Notes: generated from the letters alone by a model not told the origin. Shown: positions 7,909 through 15,970, counted from the stretch's first letter. The stretch: DNA of 23,493 bases from CAYVLA01 sp964549615 [NCBI: uncultured Thermococci archaeon] (GCA_964549615.1 CAZJVP010000022.1:1-23493), one strand, 5' to 3'. Numbers and translations are program-made.

Positions 7909-8012
7909 GTTGCTAGGTCGCGGGCCGAAATTCGCAAATCCTCGGAGCCATGGACGGGCCGAGCCTTGCCGGGCATTCAGTCCTAGGGCCTCTCCCAGCT
8001 TCCCAGAAAAGA

Positions 8013-8020
8013 CCTTTAAG
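8013..8020 (+). promoter_or_regulatory. Possible TATA-like box for the CDF transporter
   Basis: CTTTAAGC is the only AT-rich element shortly before the ATG at 8049. A start about 27 bases downstream would give an essentially leaderless mRNA. It is weaker than the other boxes. Together with the box at 7899-7908 it makes a divergent control region of about 210 bases. Confidence 0.35.
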
Positions 8021-8048
8021 CGCCAGGTCCGACGCAAGACCTGCTGAG

Positions 8049-8918
8049 ATGCCGGAAAAGGATCCCGACAGGAAAGCTAAGCGGGCAGCGACGATAGGAA
8101 TCTGGGGGAACCTTCTGCTCACAAGCTTCAAGCTCGTCGCCGGCCTGCTGTCGGCCAGCATGGCCGTCATCGCGGACTCCATTCATTCCCTCTCGGATCT
8201 GCTGGCCTCAGCACTGGTCTACGTTGGGCTGCGTGAGGCGAAAAGACCGCCCGACAAGGAACATCCCTTCGGCCATGGTGGCATAGAGGCCGTGATCGGC
8301 CTCATCATTGCGGTGTCCCTTGCGATAATTGCCTATGAGCTGGCAAGGGAGTCGGCGGCGAGGTTGCTCCGCGGCCACTTGCCCGCCATCGGGGCGCTGG
8401 CGATTGTCGCATCGATCCTCTCCATCCTGGTGAAGGAGGCCATGGCCCGATACACCTTCGCGGCTGCGAGGGAGGCAAGAAGCCCGTCGTTGGAGGCCAA
8501 TGCATGGGATCACCGCTCAGACGCGATCTCGTCTGTGGCGGTGCTGTTTGGGGTCACCGCCGCGTTCCTTGGCTTTAGGATACTGGACCCCCTCTTCGCC
8601 CTCGGCATGGCCTTCATAATCGGTGCGATAGGGATCAAGATAGGCAGGAAGAACGTTGAGAACCTGATCGGAACTGTGCCCGACCCGGAGATGGCGTCAA
8701 AGATCCGAAAGCTTGTCGAGGTGCTCCCGGAGGTCAAAAGCGTGCACAAGATTCGCCTACACTACTTCGGGCCCTACGCCGAGGTCGACATGCACGTCAT
8801 CATGAACCCGTACATGACGATCCAGAGGAGCCACGCCGTCACCGACCGCCTCATAGAGAAAGTTAAACAGGACTTTCCCGAGATCGCGTTCGTCAACATC
8901 CACGTCGAGCCGAAGTGA
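8049..8918 (+). CDS. Cation diffusion facilitator (CDF) family metal transporter
   Basis: A 290-residue metal/proton antiporter of the CDF family, likely exporting Zn, Fe, Mn or Co from the cytoplasm. Six membrane helices are visible from about residue 14 to 210. The transport-site residues are in ADSIHSLSD (D43, H46, D50; TM2) and NAWDHRSD (D154, D158; TM5). The family loop HPFGHGGIE is at 72-80. A C-terminal cytoplasmic domain (about 215-290) has the usual alternating pattern ending FVNIHVEPK. The frame is open 33 codons further upstream, but that stretch is low-complexity and the CDF homology begins right after the ATG at 8049. Transcribed divergently from the sugar-type operon. Metal specificity is not assigned. 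Confidence 0.93.
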   Translation: MPEKDPDRKAKRAATIGIWGNLLLTSFKLVAGLLSASMAVIADSIHSLSDLLASALVYVGLREAKRPPDKEHPFGHGGIEAVIGLIIAVSLAIIAYELARESAARLLRGHLPAIGALAIVASILSILVKEAMARYTFAAAREARSPSLEANAWDHRSDAISSVAVLFGVTAAFLGFRILDPLFALGMAFIIGAIGIKIGRKNVENLIGTVPDPEMASKIRKLVEVLPEVKSVHKIRLHYFGPYAEVDMHVIMNPYMTIQRSHAVTDRLIEKVKQDFPEIAFVNIHVEPK

Positions 8919-9251
8919 GATCGGCCAGCACCTAGGAACGAGAGGCTTTTGCGCTCAAGAAGCCTGACTGCAACCGCGAAAACCACCAAGGCGCAGAACG
9001 TTGCTTGCGGCGTCGGCCAGCGGCGCGGCCCCAAAACCGGCGATCCGTCTGCGTCCTCCAGCTCGAGACCACCTGACATGGGCGGAATTGTATGCATGGA
9101 GAGATCGCCCTCCAACTCCAGCGTCGACATCGCCGGAACGACGAGAAAGGCCACGAAAGTTGCGGGCGCCAAAGATGCGTGATGCCTTACGTCCCGACCG
9201 TCGCCGATCGAGTTATTAGCCCAATCACGAGTACATGGTCGAGGGACCGGC
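8919..9251 (+). other. Intergenic region, no supported gene
   Basis: These 333 bases separate the CDF gene from the arabinofuranosidase. Open frames exist on both strands, but the minus-strand one continues antisense through the transporter and the plus-strand one has no ribosome site or recognisable sequence. The only element I can point to is the TATA-like box near 9212. Confidence 0.6.
9212..9219 (+). promoter_or_regulatory. TATA-like box for the GH51 gene
   Basis: GTTATTAG lies about 36 bases before the TTG start at 9252. It is the only AT-rich octamer in the vicinity and is positioned for a short-leader transcript. Confidence 0.4.
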
Positions 9252-10700
9252 TTGGATACAGGCGTGGAGATAATCGTTGATGCGGGCAGCGCGGTGGGGG
9301 ATATCCACCCCCACATATATGGCCACTTCATCGAACACTTGGGCCGATGCATCTACGGCGGCGTCTGGGTGGGTCCTGCGTCCAAGATCCCCAACGTGGA
9401 CGGCTTCCGGAAGGACGTGCTCGAAGCAACGAGGGCGATCCGCCCGCCCATAATCCGCTGGCCCGGGGGGAACTTCGCCTCGGGTTACCACTGGGAGGAC
9501 GGCGTCGGCCCTAGGGACCGGAGGCCGGTTCGTTTCGATCTGGCATGGAAGGGGCTTGAGCCGAACCAGTTCGGGACCGATGAGTTCATCGAATTCTGCC
9601 GGAGGACGGGGGCCGAGCCCTACATCTGCGTGAACATGGGCTCCGGGACTGCGGAGGAGGCGGCGCGCTGGGTCGAATACTGCAACCTTACGACGCAGAC
9701 CCACCATGCCCAGAGGAGAGCAAGCCTGGGACATCCGCAGCCGCATGGAGTTAAGTACTGGGGGCTGGGCAACGAGGCCTACGGCGAGTGGCAGATCGGC
9801 CATTTCTCGGCGGATGGCTACTCGAAAAGCTGCTACGAGTATGCCAAGCTCATGAGGAGGGTTGACCCCTCAATCAAGCTCGTCGCGGTTGGGTGCGACT
9901 CCCCGGACTGGAATCGCCGGGTCCTAGCGGAATGCTGGAAGCTCATCGATTACATATCCCTCCACAAGTACTACAGGGGCGGGGATGACTACTACGACGT
10001 TGTCGCGGCTCCCCTAGAAGCTGAGCGGTCCTTGCGAGACCTTTCCCGGATCGTCGAGACGACCGTCCCAGCACAGCACCCCGTGCACATCGCCTTCGAT
10101 GAGTGGAACCTGTGGTACCCCGAGGCGACGGAAGAGAACGGGCTCCACCAGAGGGCCAGCCTCACGGACGGCATATTCGCATCCGGCATTTTCAACGCAT
10201 TGCACAGGATGTGTCGAACCGTCAAGATGGCCAACCTCGCCCAGCTCGTTAACGTGCTTCCGGCGATAGTCACCGACGACGAGGGAAGGATGTACCTCAA
10301 CCCGACCTACCTTGCCTTCAAGCTGTACGTCCACCACACAGGGACCACGGCACTGAGAACCGTGGCATTCTCCGATACATACCGCTCCCAGAAGTACGGG
10401 CTGAACGAGGTGCCCTACGTTGATGCTTCGGCAAGCCTTGGGCCAAGCGTGCTCCACGTGGCGCTCGTCAATCGTTCCAAGGGACAGGACCTAGAAGCCG
10501 TCATCAAGCTCAGGAACGCAAAGGCACGAGCAGGAGGGTGGGTGATGGAGCTGAATGGGGAAAGGCCGGACTCCTACAATAGCTTCGACCAGCCTGACGC
10601 CGTCGCCCTCAACGAACGGCCGCTTGGCCAGTCAGGTCCCAACATCGAGCTCCAGCTTCCACCCCATTCATCCGCGATCGTGGACCTGCCCATTGCCTAG
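9252..10700 (+). CDS. GH51 family alpha-L-arabinofuranosidase
   Basis: A 482-residue glycoside hydrolase that releases terminal arabinofuranosyl residues from arabinan or arabinoxylan oligosaccharides. Domain order is a short N-terminal strand, a (beta/alpha)8 barrel to about residue 375, then a C-terminal beta-sandwich. Diagnostic motifs are IYGHFIEHLG near 22, IIRWPGGNFASGYHWEDGVG near 67-86, the acid/base Glu in GLGNEAYGEW (about E175) and the nucleophile in AFDEWNLWYPE (about E284). No signal peptide is present, so it acts in the cytoplasm on imported oligosaccharides. The start is TTG with GAGGG about seven bases upstream; an ATG at 9235 is out of frame and soon stops. The 3' end overlaps the convergent membrane-protein gene by 33 bases. 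Confidence 0.96.
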   Translation: MDTGVEIIVDAGSAVGDIHPHIYGHFIEHLGRCIYGGVWVGPASKIPNVDGFRKDVLEATRAIRPPIIRWPGGNFASGYHWEDGVGPRDRRPVRFDLAWKGLEPNQFGTDEFIEFCRRTGAEPYICVNMGSGTAEEAARWVEYCNLTTQTHHAQRRASLGHPQPHGVKYWGLGNEAYGEWQIGHFSADGYSKSCYEYAKLMRRVDPSIKLVAVGCDSPDWNRRVLAECWKLIDYISLHKYYRGGDDYYDVVAAPLEAERSLRDLSRIVETTVPAQHPVHIAFDEWNLWYPEATEENGLHQRASLTDGIFASGIFNALHRMCRTVKMANLAQLVNVLPAIVTDDEGRMYLNPTYLAFKLYVHHTGTTALRTVAFSDTYRSQKYGLNEVPYVDASASLGPSVLHVALVNRSKGQDLEAVIKLRNAKARAGGWVMELNGERPDSYNSFDQPDAVALNERPLGQSGPNIELQLPPHSSAIVDLPIA

Positions 10701-11411
10701 GCCGGCCTTGAGCGCGGTCGCCAAGTGTCTCGCCAGCAGGTGGAAGGAAAGGCCGATCGAGGCTATCGCGGCGTAGACGATCAAGCCTCCCAAAAGCGGG
10801 ATCACGCTCAGCACGGCGGCTGCCATCATGAGGACTCCCGAGCCCCTCAGGAAGTCGTGATCCAACTCCCTGCCGACCCTGTAGAACTCGTAGCCGCCGG
10901 AGATGAACCCTGCGACGAGCCCGACGAGCCCAAGAAGCCCAGCCCCCGCCAAGAGCAATAGCGAAGGCACGGCCGGCGCGAGCTCTTCAGCCGTCCTTCC
11001 CGCCGAAAGGGCGTTGACCATTTCCTCCAGGGCGGTCGGAAGAATCAGGGAACTCGCCATGGACATCACGCCTGCCAGGACCAAGCAGAAGAACGCGGCC
11101 AGGGCGAGGATCCTTCTCGTCACCCGCCATACTCCCAAAAAGCCCAGCGCGAAGAGAACGTACCCACCAAGCTGCAAGGCGAGAAATGGCTTGGCCTTCT
11201 CCACACTATCCCTTATCTGAGGAAGCGCCTCTCTCAAGGCGTCAAGCGTCTCGTTGATGTCCGCGCCCGGGCTGAAAAGCGGGGTCAGGTTGAGGGATCC
11301 GGAGGCAGCGCGCGTCGACGATCCCTGAGAGAGGAGCCCGCCGATGATCGCCAGCGCAGCCCCGACCATGCCGCCGTAGATCAGGCTATCCTTACCCAAC
11401 GTCCTTCTCAT
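10668..11411 (-). CDS. Polytopic membrane protein, DUF973/DUF996-like
   Basis: A 247-residue protein with about five or six hydrophobic segments (roughly residues 10-28, 80-96, 102-124, 145-168, 188-222). It has a hydrophilic loop at 40-75 rich in Asn, Glu and Asp and a short polar tail. The stretch ISGGYEFYRVGRELDHDFLR, followed by a glycine-rich helix pair, resembles uncharacterised archaeal membrane families of the DUF973/DUF996 type. That match is from memory of pattern, not a search. It is the last gene of the ABC-transporter operon and overlaps the preceding gene by 20 bases, so it may be an accessory subunit. No catalytic motif is visible. Confidence 0.75.
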   Translation of the reverse strand: MRRTLGKDSLIYGGMVGAALAIIGGLLSQGSSTRAASGSLNLTPLFSPGADINETLDALREALPQIRDSVEKAKPFLALQLGGYVLFALGFLGVWRVTRRILALAAFFCLVLAGVMSMASSLILPTALEEMVNALSAGRTAEELAPAVPSLLLLAGAGLLGLVGLVAGFISGGYEFYRVGRELDHDFLRGSGVLMMAAAVLSVIPLLGGLIVYAAIASIGLSFHLLARHLATALKAGLGNGQVHDRG

Positions 11412-12048
11412 CCCCTGATCCTTGCTCCCTGAGTCTCTGCAGCCAGCCTGGTTCGGGCCTCTGCCTGCGTCTCTTTGTTACCTTCCTTCGCATCGACCTC
11501 ACAACCAACCCAGTTGCGAGGGGAAGGACCGGCATGCCGACTATCACGAGGTAAGATCGCCTCGTCAGGGACGGTATCACCCGGATCCTCGGACCGAATG
11601 CCAAGTCCCCAGCCTCGACGTAGCCATCCCTTCCGTCCAGTTTAAAGGTTCCCTTGAGCTTCAGGAAGTAGTAGCCCCTTTCCGGTATCCTGATCTTGAA
11701 AAGGCCGGCTGCATTCGATGGGCCGGAAAGAACCTGCCATGAGGCGTTTACGCGGCCCACGATCCATCCAGGGTCCAACGCCACATATGTCTGGTTCTCG
11801 CCATCGTAGAACATTACCTCCAGGGTCACGTTCGTCAGGGTCAGGTTTGCCAGCTGCAGCTCGAATGCGAGATCGAACTCCTCCCCTACATCCACCTTGG
11901 GACCCAGGCCCGCCCCCATCTGGGGCGCCGTTATCAGGATGGACACCGGCCCGGAGCTAGCCTGTGCTGCTGATGTGCCGGGGCGGATCACCTGGCCAGA
12001 CGCTCCGCAGAGGGAGAGCACCAGAAGGAACGCGAGCGCCAACCTCAA
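11392..12048 (-). CDS. Signal-peptide, single-TM-anchored extracytoplasmic protein of the ABC operon
   Basis: A 218-residue protein. It has a signal peptide (about 1-18), an extracytoplasmic beta-rich domain (about 35-160), one membrane helix (about 165-183) and a strongly basic cytoplasmic tail (RRKVTKRRRQR). The ectodomain carries several N-glycosylation sequons (NLT, NVT, NQT, NAS) and looks like an immunoglobulin-like sandwich of the CARDB/NEW3 sort often found beside archaeal ABC-2 exporters. That resemblance is a judgement, not a search result. The start is TTG with GGAGG seven bases upstream and forms a TTGA overlap with the permease stop, so the two are translationally coupled. Function unknown; a substrate-handling or assembly role for the transporter is an inference. 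Confidence 0.78.
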   Translation of the reverse strand: MRLALAFLLVLSLCGASGQVIRPGTSAAQASSGPVSILITAPQMGAGLGPKVDVGEEFDLAFELQLANLTLTNVTLEVMFYDGENQTYVALDPGWIVGRVNASWQVLSGPSNAAGLFKIRIPERGYYFLKLKGTFKLDGRDGYVEAGDLAFGPRIRVIPSLTRRSYLVIVGMPVLPLATGLVVRSMRRKVTKRRRQRPEPGWLQRLREQGSGDEKDVG

Positions 12049-12848
12049 GCAACATCCTCCTTTAGTCCTACGACGCAGATCGCCGCAATGATGAAGATGA
12101 CGCAGTACGCAAGGAGCCCTGCAACGCCCAGATAAAGTTCGTTCCCGTTTTCGAAGAGCTCTTCGGTCACCATGCTGGAATACCTGATCAGGGAGAAGTT
12201 CCTGATGAAATTCAGTATCTTTGCAACGGATTCAAAGCTTGAGAAAAGCTGCCTCGCGACCGAGATTCCCATGAAGGCGAAGAGAACCCCGAGGCTGCCC
12301 ATGGCAGAAGACTTGACGGACGAGGTCACGCTGGATATGAAGATCGATACCGAACTCATGGCGCCAGCGACGAGTATCGTGGAGAGATAACCCAAGAGGA
12401 GCTTGCCCCAGGCAACATCTCCGACGAGGCCCCGACCCCCCAGGACGAAGTACAGCAGCGAGGTGAGCAGTATCGCGATCCACGTGACCAGTATCGCCGC
12501 ATACTTGCCCAGAACCAGGGATGAGGATGAGATGGGAGCCGTCTTGATGAGGGGGAGGGTCCGCATGGCCTTCTCGCTGACGATCGAGTCCATGGAGAAC
12601 GCTACGGCATAGAAGAGGGCCAGAAGGGAGAGCAGCCCGACGACCATCTGGACGATCGGGTCAGTCCCCATCGGGATCTCCGTCTGGATCCACATGAAGA
12701 AGCTCATGCCGATGAAGGCGACGGTCGCCATCGAGTACGGCCTCAGACTCAGGAAGCCGTCCCTGAGCTCCTTCCTCGCGACAATGAGGCTTGAGGAGAG
12801 ATCGGATAGCCCGACCGCCACCCGCTGTCTCGTGTTGGCAAGGTCCAA
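12045..12848 (-). CDS. ABC-2 type transporter permease
   Basis: A 267-residue permease with about six membrane helices (roughly 40-58, 65-85, 112-138, 150-175, 180-200, 238-262). The opening VARKELRDGFLSLRPYS and the following MDSIVSEKAMRTLPLIKTAPIS are typical of NosY/ABC-2 permeases, where this elbow helix contacts the ATPase. It pairs with the ATPase gene six bases upstream. The start is a TTG with GGTGA six bases upstream, formed by the ATPase stop region. ABC-2 systems export lipids, polysaccharides, antibiotics or proteins; nothing here fixes the cargo. Confidence 0.9.
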   Translation of the reverse strand: MDLANTRQRVAVGLSDLSSSLIVARKELRDGFLSLRPYSMATVAFIGMSFFMWIQTEIPMGTDPIVQMVVGLLSLLALFYAVAFSMDSIVSEKAMRTLPLIKTAPISSSSLVLGKYAAILVTWIAILLTSLLYFVLGGRGLVGDVAWGKLLLGYLSTILVAGAMSSVSIFISSVTSSVKSSAMGSLGVLFAFMGISVARQLFSSFESVAKILNFIRNFSLIRYSSMVTEELFENGNELYLGVAGLLAYCVIFIIAAICVVGLKEDVA

Positions 12849-12854
12849 ACATCG

Positions 12855-13784
12855 TCACCCCGTGTAGCTCATGAAGACATCCTCAAGAGTCGGCTCCTGA
12901 AGGTTCATGCAAAGCAGCTCGGCCCCCTGCTGGACGAGGAACCTTGCAAGCTCGGGCCGTCTCTCCTCGAAGGTCCCCACCTCGACGGCAAGCTCTCCCC
13001 CGCCCTTAACGACGACCCTCTTCACCCACGGCAGGGACTCGATCAGGCGTGCAAGGTCCTCCGGCCCTATCCCCCCTGGTCCTATCGCCACCTCGATGAC
13101 GTTGGAGGCCCTCACCTTCTCCCTCAGTCCCTCGGGGCTGTCCACGGCGACGATCCGGCCCTTGTTTATTATGCCCACCTCCTTGCAGACCATCTCCACC
13201 TCCGGGAGGATGTGGGTGCATAGGAAGATCGTCTTGCCGCTCTCCCCAAGGTCGAGTATCAGCTCCCTCACCTCTCTTGTGCCCCTCGGATCCAGCCCGG
13301 AGGTCGGCTCATCCAGGAAGAGGAGCTTGGGATCGTGGATCAGGAGACGCGCGATGTTGAGCCGCTGCCTCATCCCCAGGGAGAAGGACTTGGTCTCAAG
13401 ATTCCGTTCATCGTACAACCCCACCTCCTTGAGTGCCTCGGCGATCGCTCCCTCGAGATCCCTCACCCTGAACAACCTCCCGAAATAGCGCAGAAACTCA
13501 AGGGGAGTCATCTCGGGGTAGAATCCCGGGGATTCGGGAAGGTAGCCAAGGATCCTCTTGATGGCCATGTAGTCCTTTACGATGTCCATGCCCCAGACGA
13601 GGGCCGACCCGGAAGTAGGCCGGATGAGACAGGACAACATCCTGATTGTGGTCGTTTTCCCTGCTCCGTTGGGGCCGAGAAAGCCGAAGACGGTTCCCTT
13701 GCCGACCTTTAGATCGATGTGGTCTACCGCCGCAAAACCGTCGAAGGTCTTCGTTAGGCCCCTGCACTCGACCGCAAGATCCAT
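12855..13784 (-). CDS. ABC transporter ATP-binding protein (ABC-2 exporter type)
   Basis: A 309-residue ATPase subunit. Walker A is GPNGAGKTT (37-45), and the Q-loop position reads GYLPESPG with Glu in place of Gln, as is frequent in this subfamily. The signature is SLGMRQRL (135-142), Walker B is LLFLDEPTSGLD (154-165) and the switch His is in CTHIL (H191). After the nucleotide-binding domain (about 1-225) comes an extra C-terminal domain (about 230-305) like those of drug- or lipid-export ATPases, ending EPTLEDVFMSYTG. First gene of a four-gene minus-strand operon with its own TATA-like box. All catalytic residues are intact. Confidence 0.96.
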   Translation of the reverse strand: MDLAVECRGLTKTFDGFAAVDHIDLKVGKGTVFGFLGPNGAGKTTTIRMLSCLIRPTSGSALVWGMDIVKDYMAIKRILGYLPESPGFYPEMTPLEFLRYFGRLFRVRDLEGAIAEALKEVGLYDERNLETKSFSLGMRQRLNIARLLIHDPKLLFLDEPTSGLDPRGTREVRELILDLGESGKTIFLCTHILPEVEMVCKEVGIINKGRIVAVDSPEGLREKVRASNVIEVAIGPGGIGPEDLARLIESLPWVKRVVVKGGGELAVEVGTFEERRPELARFLVQQGAELLCMNLQEPTLEDVFMSYTG

Positions 13785-13830
13785 CAGAAGGTCCCCTTCG
13801 GGCGCTTGAGGCCTACCTGCCCCGGGCCAG

Positions 13831-13840
13831 TATATAAATC
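13831..13840 (-). promoter_or_regulatory. TATA-like box for the ABC-transporter operon
   Basis: GATTTATATA on the minus strand is centred about 52 bases before the ATPase ATG, giving a leader near 24 bases. It is one of the clearest boxes in the window, flanked by GC-rich sequence. Confidence 0.6.
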
Positions 13841-13963
13841 CCCCCCGAACGAACGGGTGTGGACTCCCTCGCCGTCAATGGACCGGCCTGTGCCGCATCC
13901 TCACCGGAAGTCGGCCGCGCCACGCTCAGGACGCCGGCCGCGGGATCCATCTCTCCCCGAAAG

Positions 13964-13972
13964 AGTTAATAG
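13964..13972 (+). promoter_or_regulatory. TATA-like box for the small anchored protein/radical SAM pair
   Basis: GTTAATAGA lies about 42 bases before the ATG at 14010, with a GGTGAT ribosome site four bases before that ATG. The two plus-strand genes that follow are 17 bases apart and probably share this promoter. Confidence 0.45.
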
Positions 13973-14009
13973 AATTTCCGAGACCATCATACGCCCCTCG
14001 GTGATCAAG

Positions 14010-14423
14010 ATGGCGGAAAAACCTAGGCTTCGGCTGCCAAAGAAGTGGATCATAATCCTCGCCGTCATCGTAGTCGTTGCCATAATCGCTCTATTGCTTG
14101 CGACGTACAAGCCGCCGGAGTTGAGCTTGGAGGTGAGGATGGCCAGGGATGGGGCCAAACTGGACCTAACCCTGATCTACAGCGCAAGGGAGACCAACAT
14201 AACGGCTGGCGACTATAGGGTCAAGGTCGACATCCGGCGGATGATCGACTCGTCGCAGACCAAGAAGACCGTCGTCAACGTCCAGCTCCCCGAGATCGCG
14301 GTGGGATCCTCCGCAAACCAGACATTCGCCTTCGAGGTGGAGGGCTACACGGATCTTGACATCTACGTGTTCAGGGGCAACAAGCAGGTTATATTCAACA
14401 CCCAGAGAATCCCATTGGCGTAG
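14010..14423 (+). CDS. Small N-terminally membrane-anchored extracytoplasmic protein
   Basis: A 137-residue protein with a basic start (MAEKPRLRLPKKW), a single strong membrane helix (about 14-32) and a beta-rich domain outside the membrane with two N-glycosylation sequons (NIT, NQT). The frame extends 68 codons further upstream, but that stretch is Pro/Arg-rich and covers the TATA-like box. The ATG at 14010 has GGTGAT four bases before it. I do not recognise the ectodomain; length and strand pattern suggest a single immunoglobulin-like sandwich. It is 17 bases upstream of the radical SAM gene and probably co-transcribed with it. Confidence 0.75.
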   Translation: MAEKPRLRLPKKWIIILAVIVVVAIIALLLATYKPPELSLEVRMARDGAKLDLTLIYSARETNITAGDYRVKVDIRRMIDSSQTKKTVVNVQLPEIAVGSSANQTFAFEVEGYTDLDIYVFRGNKQVIFNTQRIPLA

Positions 14424-14440
14424 CTTCTGGAGGCCCCAAC

Positions 14441-15970
14441 ATGACCAGGGTAGTGCTCACCGCTGATCGCACCCTGATGTCAGAGTATCAGAACAACATG
14501 TTCTTCGGGTTCTCCGCCTCTTTCCCCAAGAAGTTTATGCCCGCGCCCATTTACTACAGGATGTTCGCGCCCAGCGTTCCCGTCTCCAACGGCAGGGCCG
14601 TGATTGCCCCCTACGCCCTTCGTAAGATAGAGGCCGCGCTGCTCGCCGACGGGTTCAGCCAGGATGACGTCGTGGTGGCCCACCCCTCCCATCTTTCCAA
14701 GTTCATCGATGCGGATACGCGGGTGCTGGGCGTCTCCACCATGGACCCGCTGGGCTATGGACCGGTCACCTCGACCTTCACCAACATCTACGAGAACCCC
14801 GCCTACGTCCCCGGCCGGTTCAGAGAGATCTTCCTAGATCCAGCCGTTAGGAAGTTCCGACCCAAGACGATCGTGGGCGGGCCTGGCTCATGGCAGCTTG
14901 ACAAGTACCCCGGCCCCAGGGACGAGCTGGGCATCGACTGCGTCGTCACCGGCGAGGGCGAGATCACCTTCCCCAAGCTCGTCCGCATGGCGGAGAGGGG
15001 CGAGCCGCTGCCAAGGTCCGTGGAGGGGGAGATCGTCCCCGTAGAAAAAATGCCGAACATCGTCAACCCCACGGTGAACGCCATGGTGGAGGTTGCCAGG
15101 GGCTGCGGGAGAGGGTGCAAGTTCTGCACGCCCACCCTGCTGAAGTTCAGGTGCCGGCCCATCGAGGATATCCTCAAGGAGGTGGCCGTCAACACCCGCG
15201 CGGGCTACAAGCAGATATACATACACGCCGAGGATGTCTGGCGTTACGGCGCCAAGGGGGTTCGGCCCGACAAGGCCAAGGTCATCGAGCTGTTCAAGAG
15301 CATATACAAGTTCCAAGGGGTCACCAAGGTTTTCCCGTCCCACGGGGCCCTCGCTTCGGTCGCGTGCGAGAGGGACCTTCTCCCGTCGGTATCCGAGGTC
15401 TTGGAAATGGGCGAACACAACCTCAACGGGTACCAGACCGGCGTGGAGACCGGTTCCCCAGCGTTGGTTGAACGGCATATGGCAGGCAAGGTGAAACCCT
15501 TCCAGCCAAAGGAGTGGCCCGAGGTCGTCCGACAGGCCTTTGAGATCTCCGTGGATTCGCACTGGATCCCATGCGCCACGATGCTGGTCGGACTGCCGGG
15601 CGAGACGGACGATGACGTGGTGAGATCCATCGAGCTTGTGGATGATCTGCGGGACCTAATGTCCGGCATCTTCCCGCTTTTCTTCGTGGCGATGGGAAGC
15701 ATGTCTGACGAAAGGAACTTCACGAGGCAGGACATGACCCCGCTTCACTGGGAGTTCATCGTGAGATGCTGGGAGCACAACCTGAGGTACATACCCTATT
15801 TCGTCAAGCACGCGGGAATGGAGAGCCGCTTCTGGAACTTCGTGCTCGAGCACATCTTGGTGCCTATCGGCCGCGCCAAACTGCACGGTTACGCCAGCAA
15901 GATGAGGGCCGAGATGGGAGAGGAGATCCAGAAGCGGCTCAGCGCGGCCGCCCAAGGGGCTCCGGCCTAG
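14441..15970 (+). CDS. Archaeal radical SAM enzyme with B12-binding-like N-terminal domain
   Basis: A 509-residue protein. The N-terminal part (about 1-200) has an alternating alpha/beta pattern like a cobalamin-binding domain (GVSTMDPLGYGPVTSTF, TIVGGPGSW, CVVTGEGE) but no clear D-x-H-x-x-G cobalamin-histidine motif. The radical SAM core follows, with ARGCGRGCKFC giving the CxxxCxxC cluster ligands C222, C226 and C229, and later strands including TGVETGSP and MLVGLPGETDDD. A helical C-terminal region (about 420-509) follows. The start ATG has GGAGG seven bases upstream. Family members include enzymes that modify unactivated carbons, among them the archaeal GDGT lipid-ring synthases. A lipid substrate is a hypothesis based on this architecture and the membrane-protein neighbour. 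Confidence 0.87.
   Translation: MTRVVLTADRTLMSEYQNNMFFGFSASFPKKFMPAPIYYRMFAPSVPVSNGRAVIAPYALRKIEAALLADGFSQDDVVVAHPSHLSKFIDADTRVLGVSTMDPLGYGPVTSTFTNIYENPAYVPGRFREIFLDPAVRKFRPKTIVGGPGSWQLDKYPGPRDELGIDCVVTGEGEITFPKLVRMAERGEPLPRSVEGEIVPVEKMPNIVNPTVNAMVEVARGCGRGCKFCTPTLLKFRCRPIEDILKEVAVNTRAGYKQIYIHAEDVWRYGAKGVRPDKAKVIELFKSIYKFQGVTKVFPSHGALASVACERDLLPSVSEVLEMGEHNLNGYQTGVETGSPALVERHMAGKVKPFQPKEWPEVVRQAFEISVDSHWIPCATMLVGLPGETDDDVVRSIELVDDLRDLMSGIFPLFFVAMGSMSDERNFTRQDMTPLHWEFIVRCWEHNLRYIPYFVKHAGMESRFWNFVLEHILVPIGRAKLHGYASKMRAEMGEEIQKRLSAAAQGAPA

Noticed and set aside
7950-8048. A 33-residue N-terminal extension of the CDF transporter
   Set aside because: It contains the probable TATA-like box and Pro/Ser/Arg-rich sequence. 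The family sequence starts at the ATG at 8049.
8774-9352. Minus-strand frame with two hydrophobic stretches upstream of the GH51 gene
   Set aside because: It runs antisense into the CDF and GH51 genes and has no ribosome site; the hydrophobic parts look accidental.
13806-14009. A 68-residue extension of the small anchored protein
   Set aside because: It spans the promoter region and is Pro/Arg-rich. The ATG at 14010 has a good GGTGAT site and starts a typical anchor.
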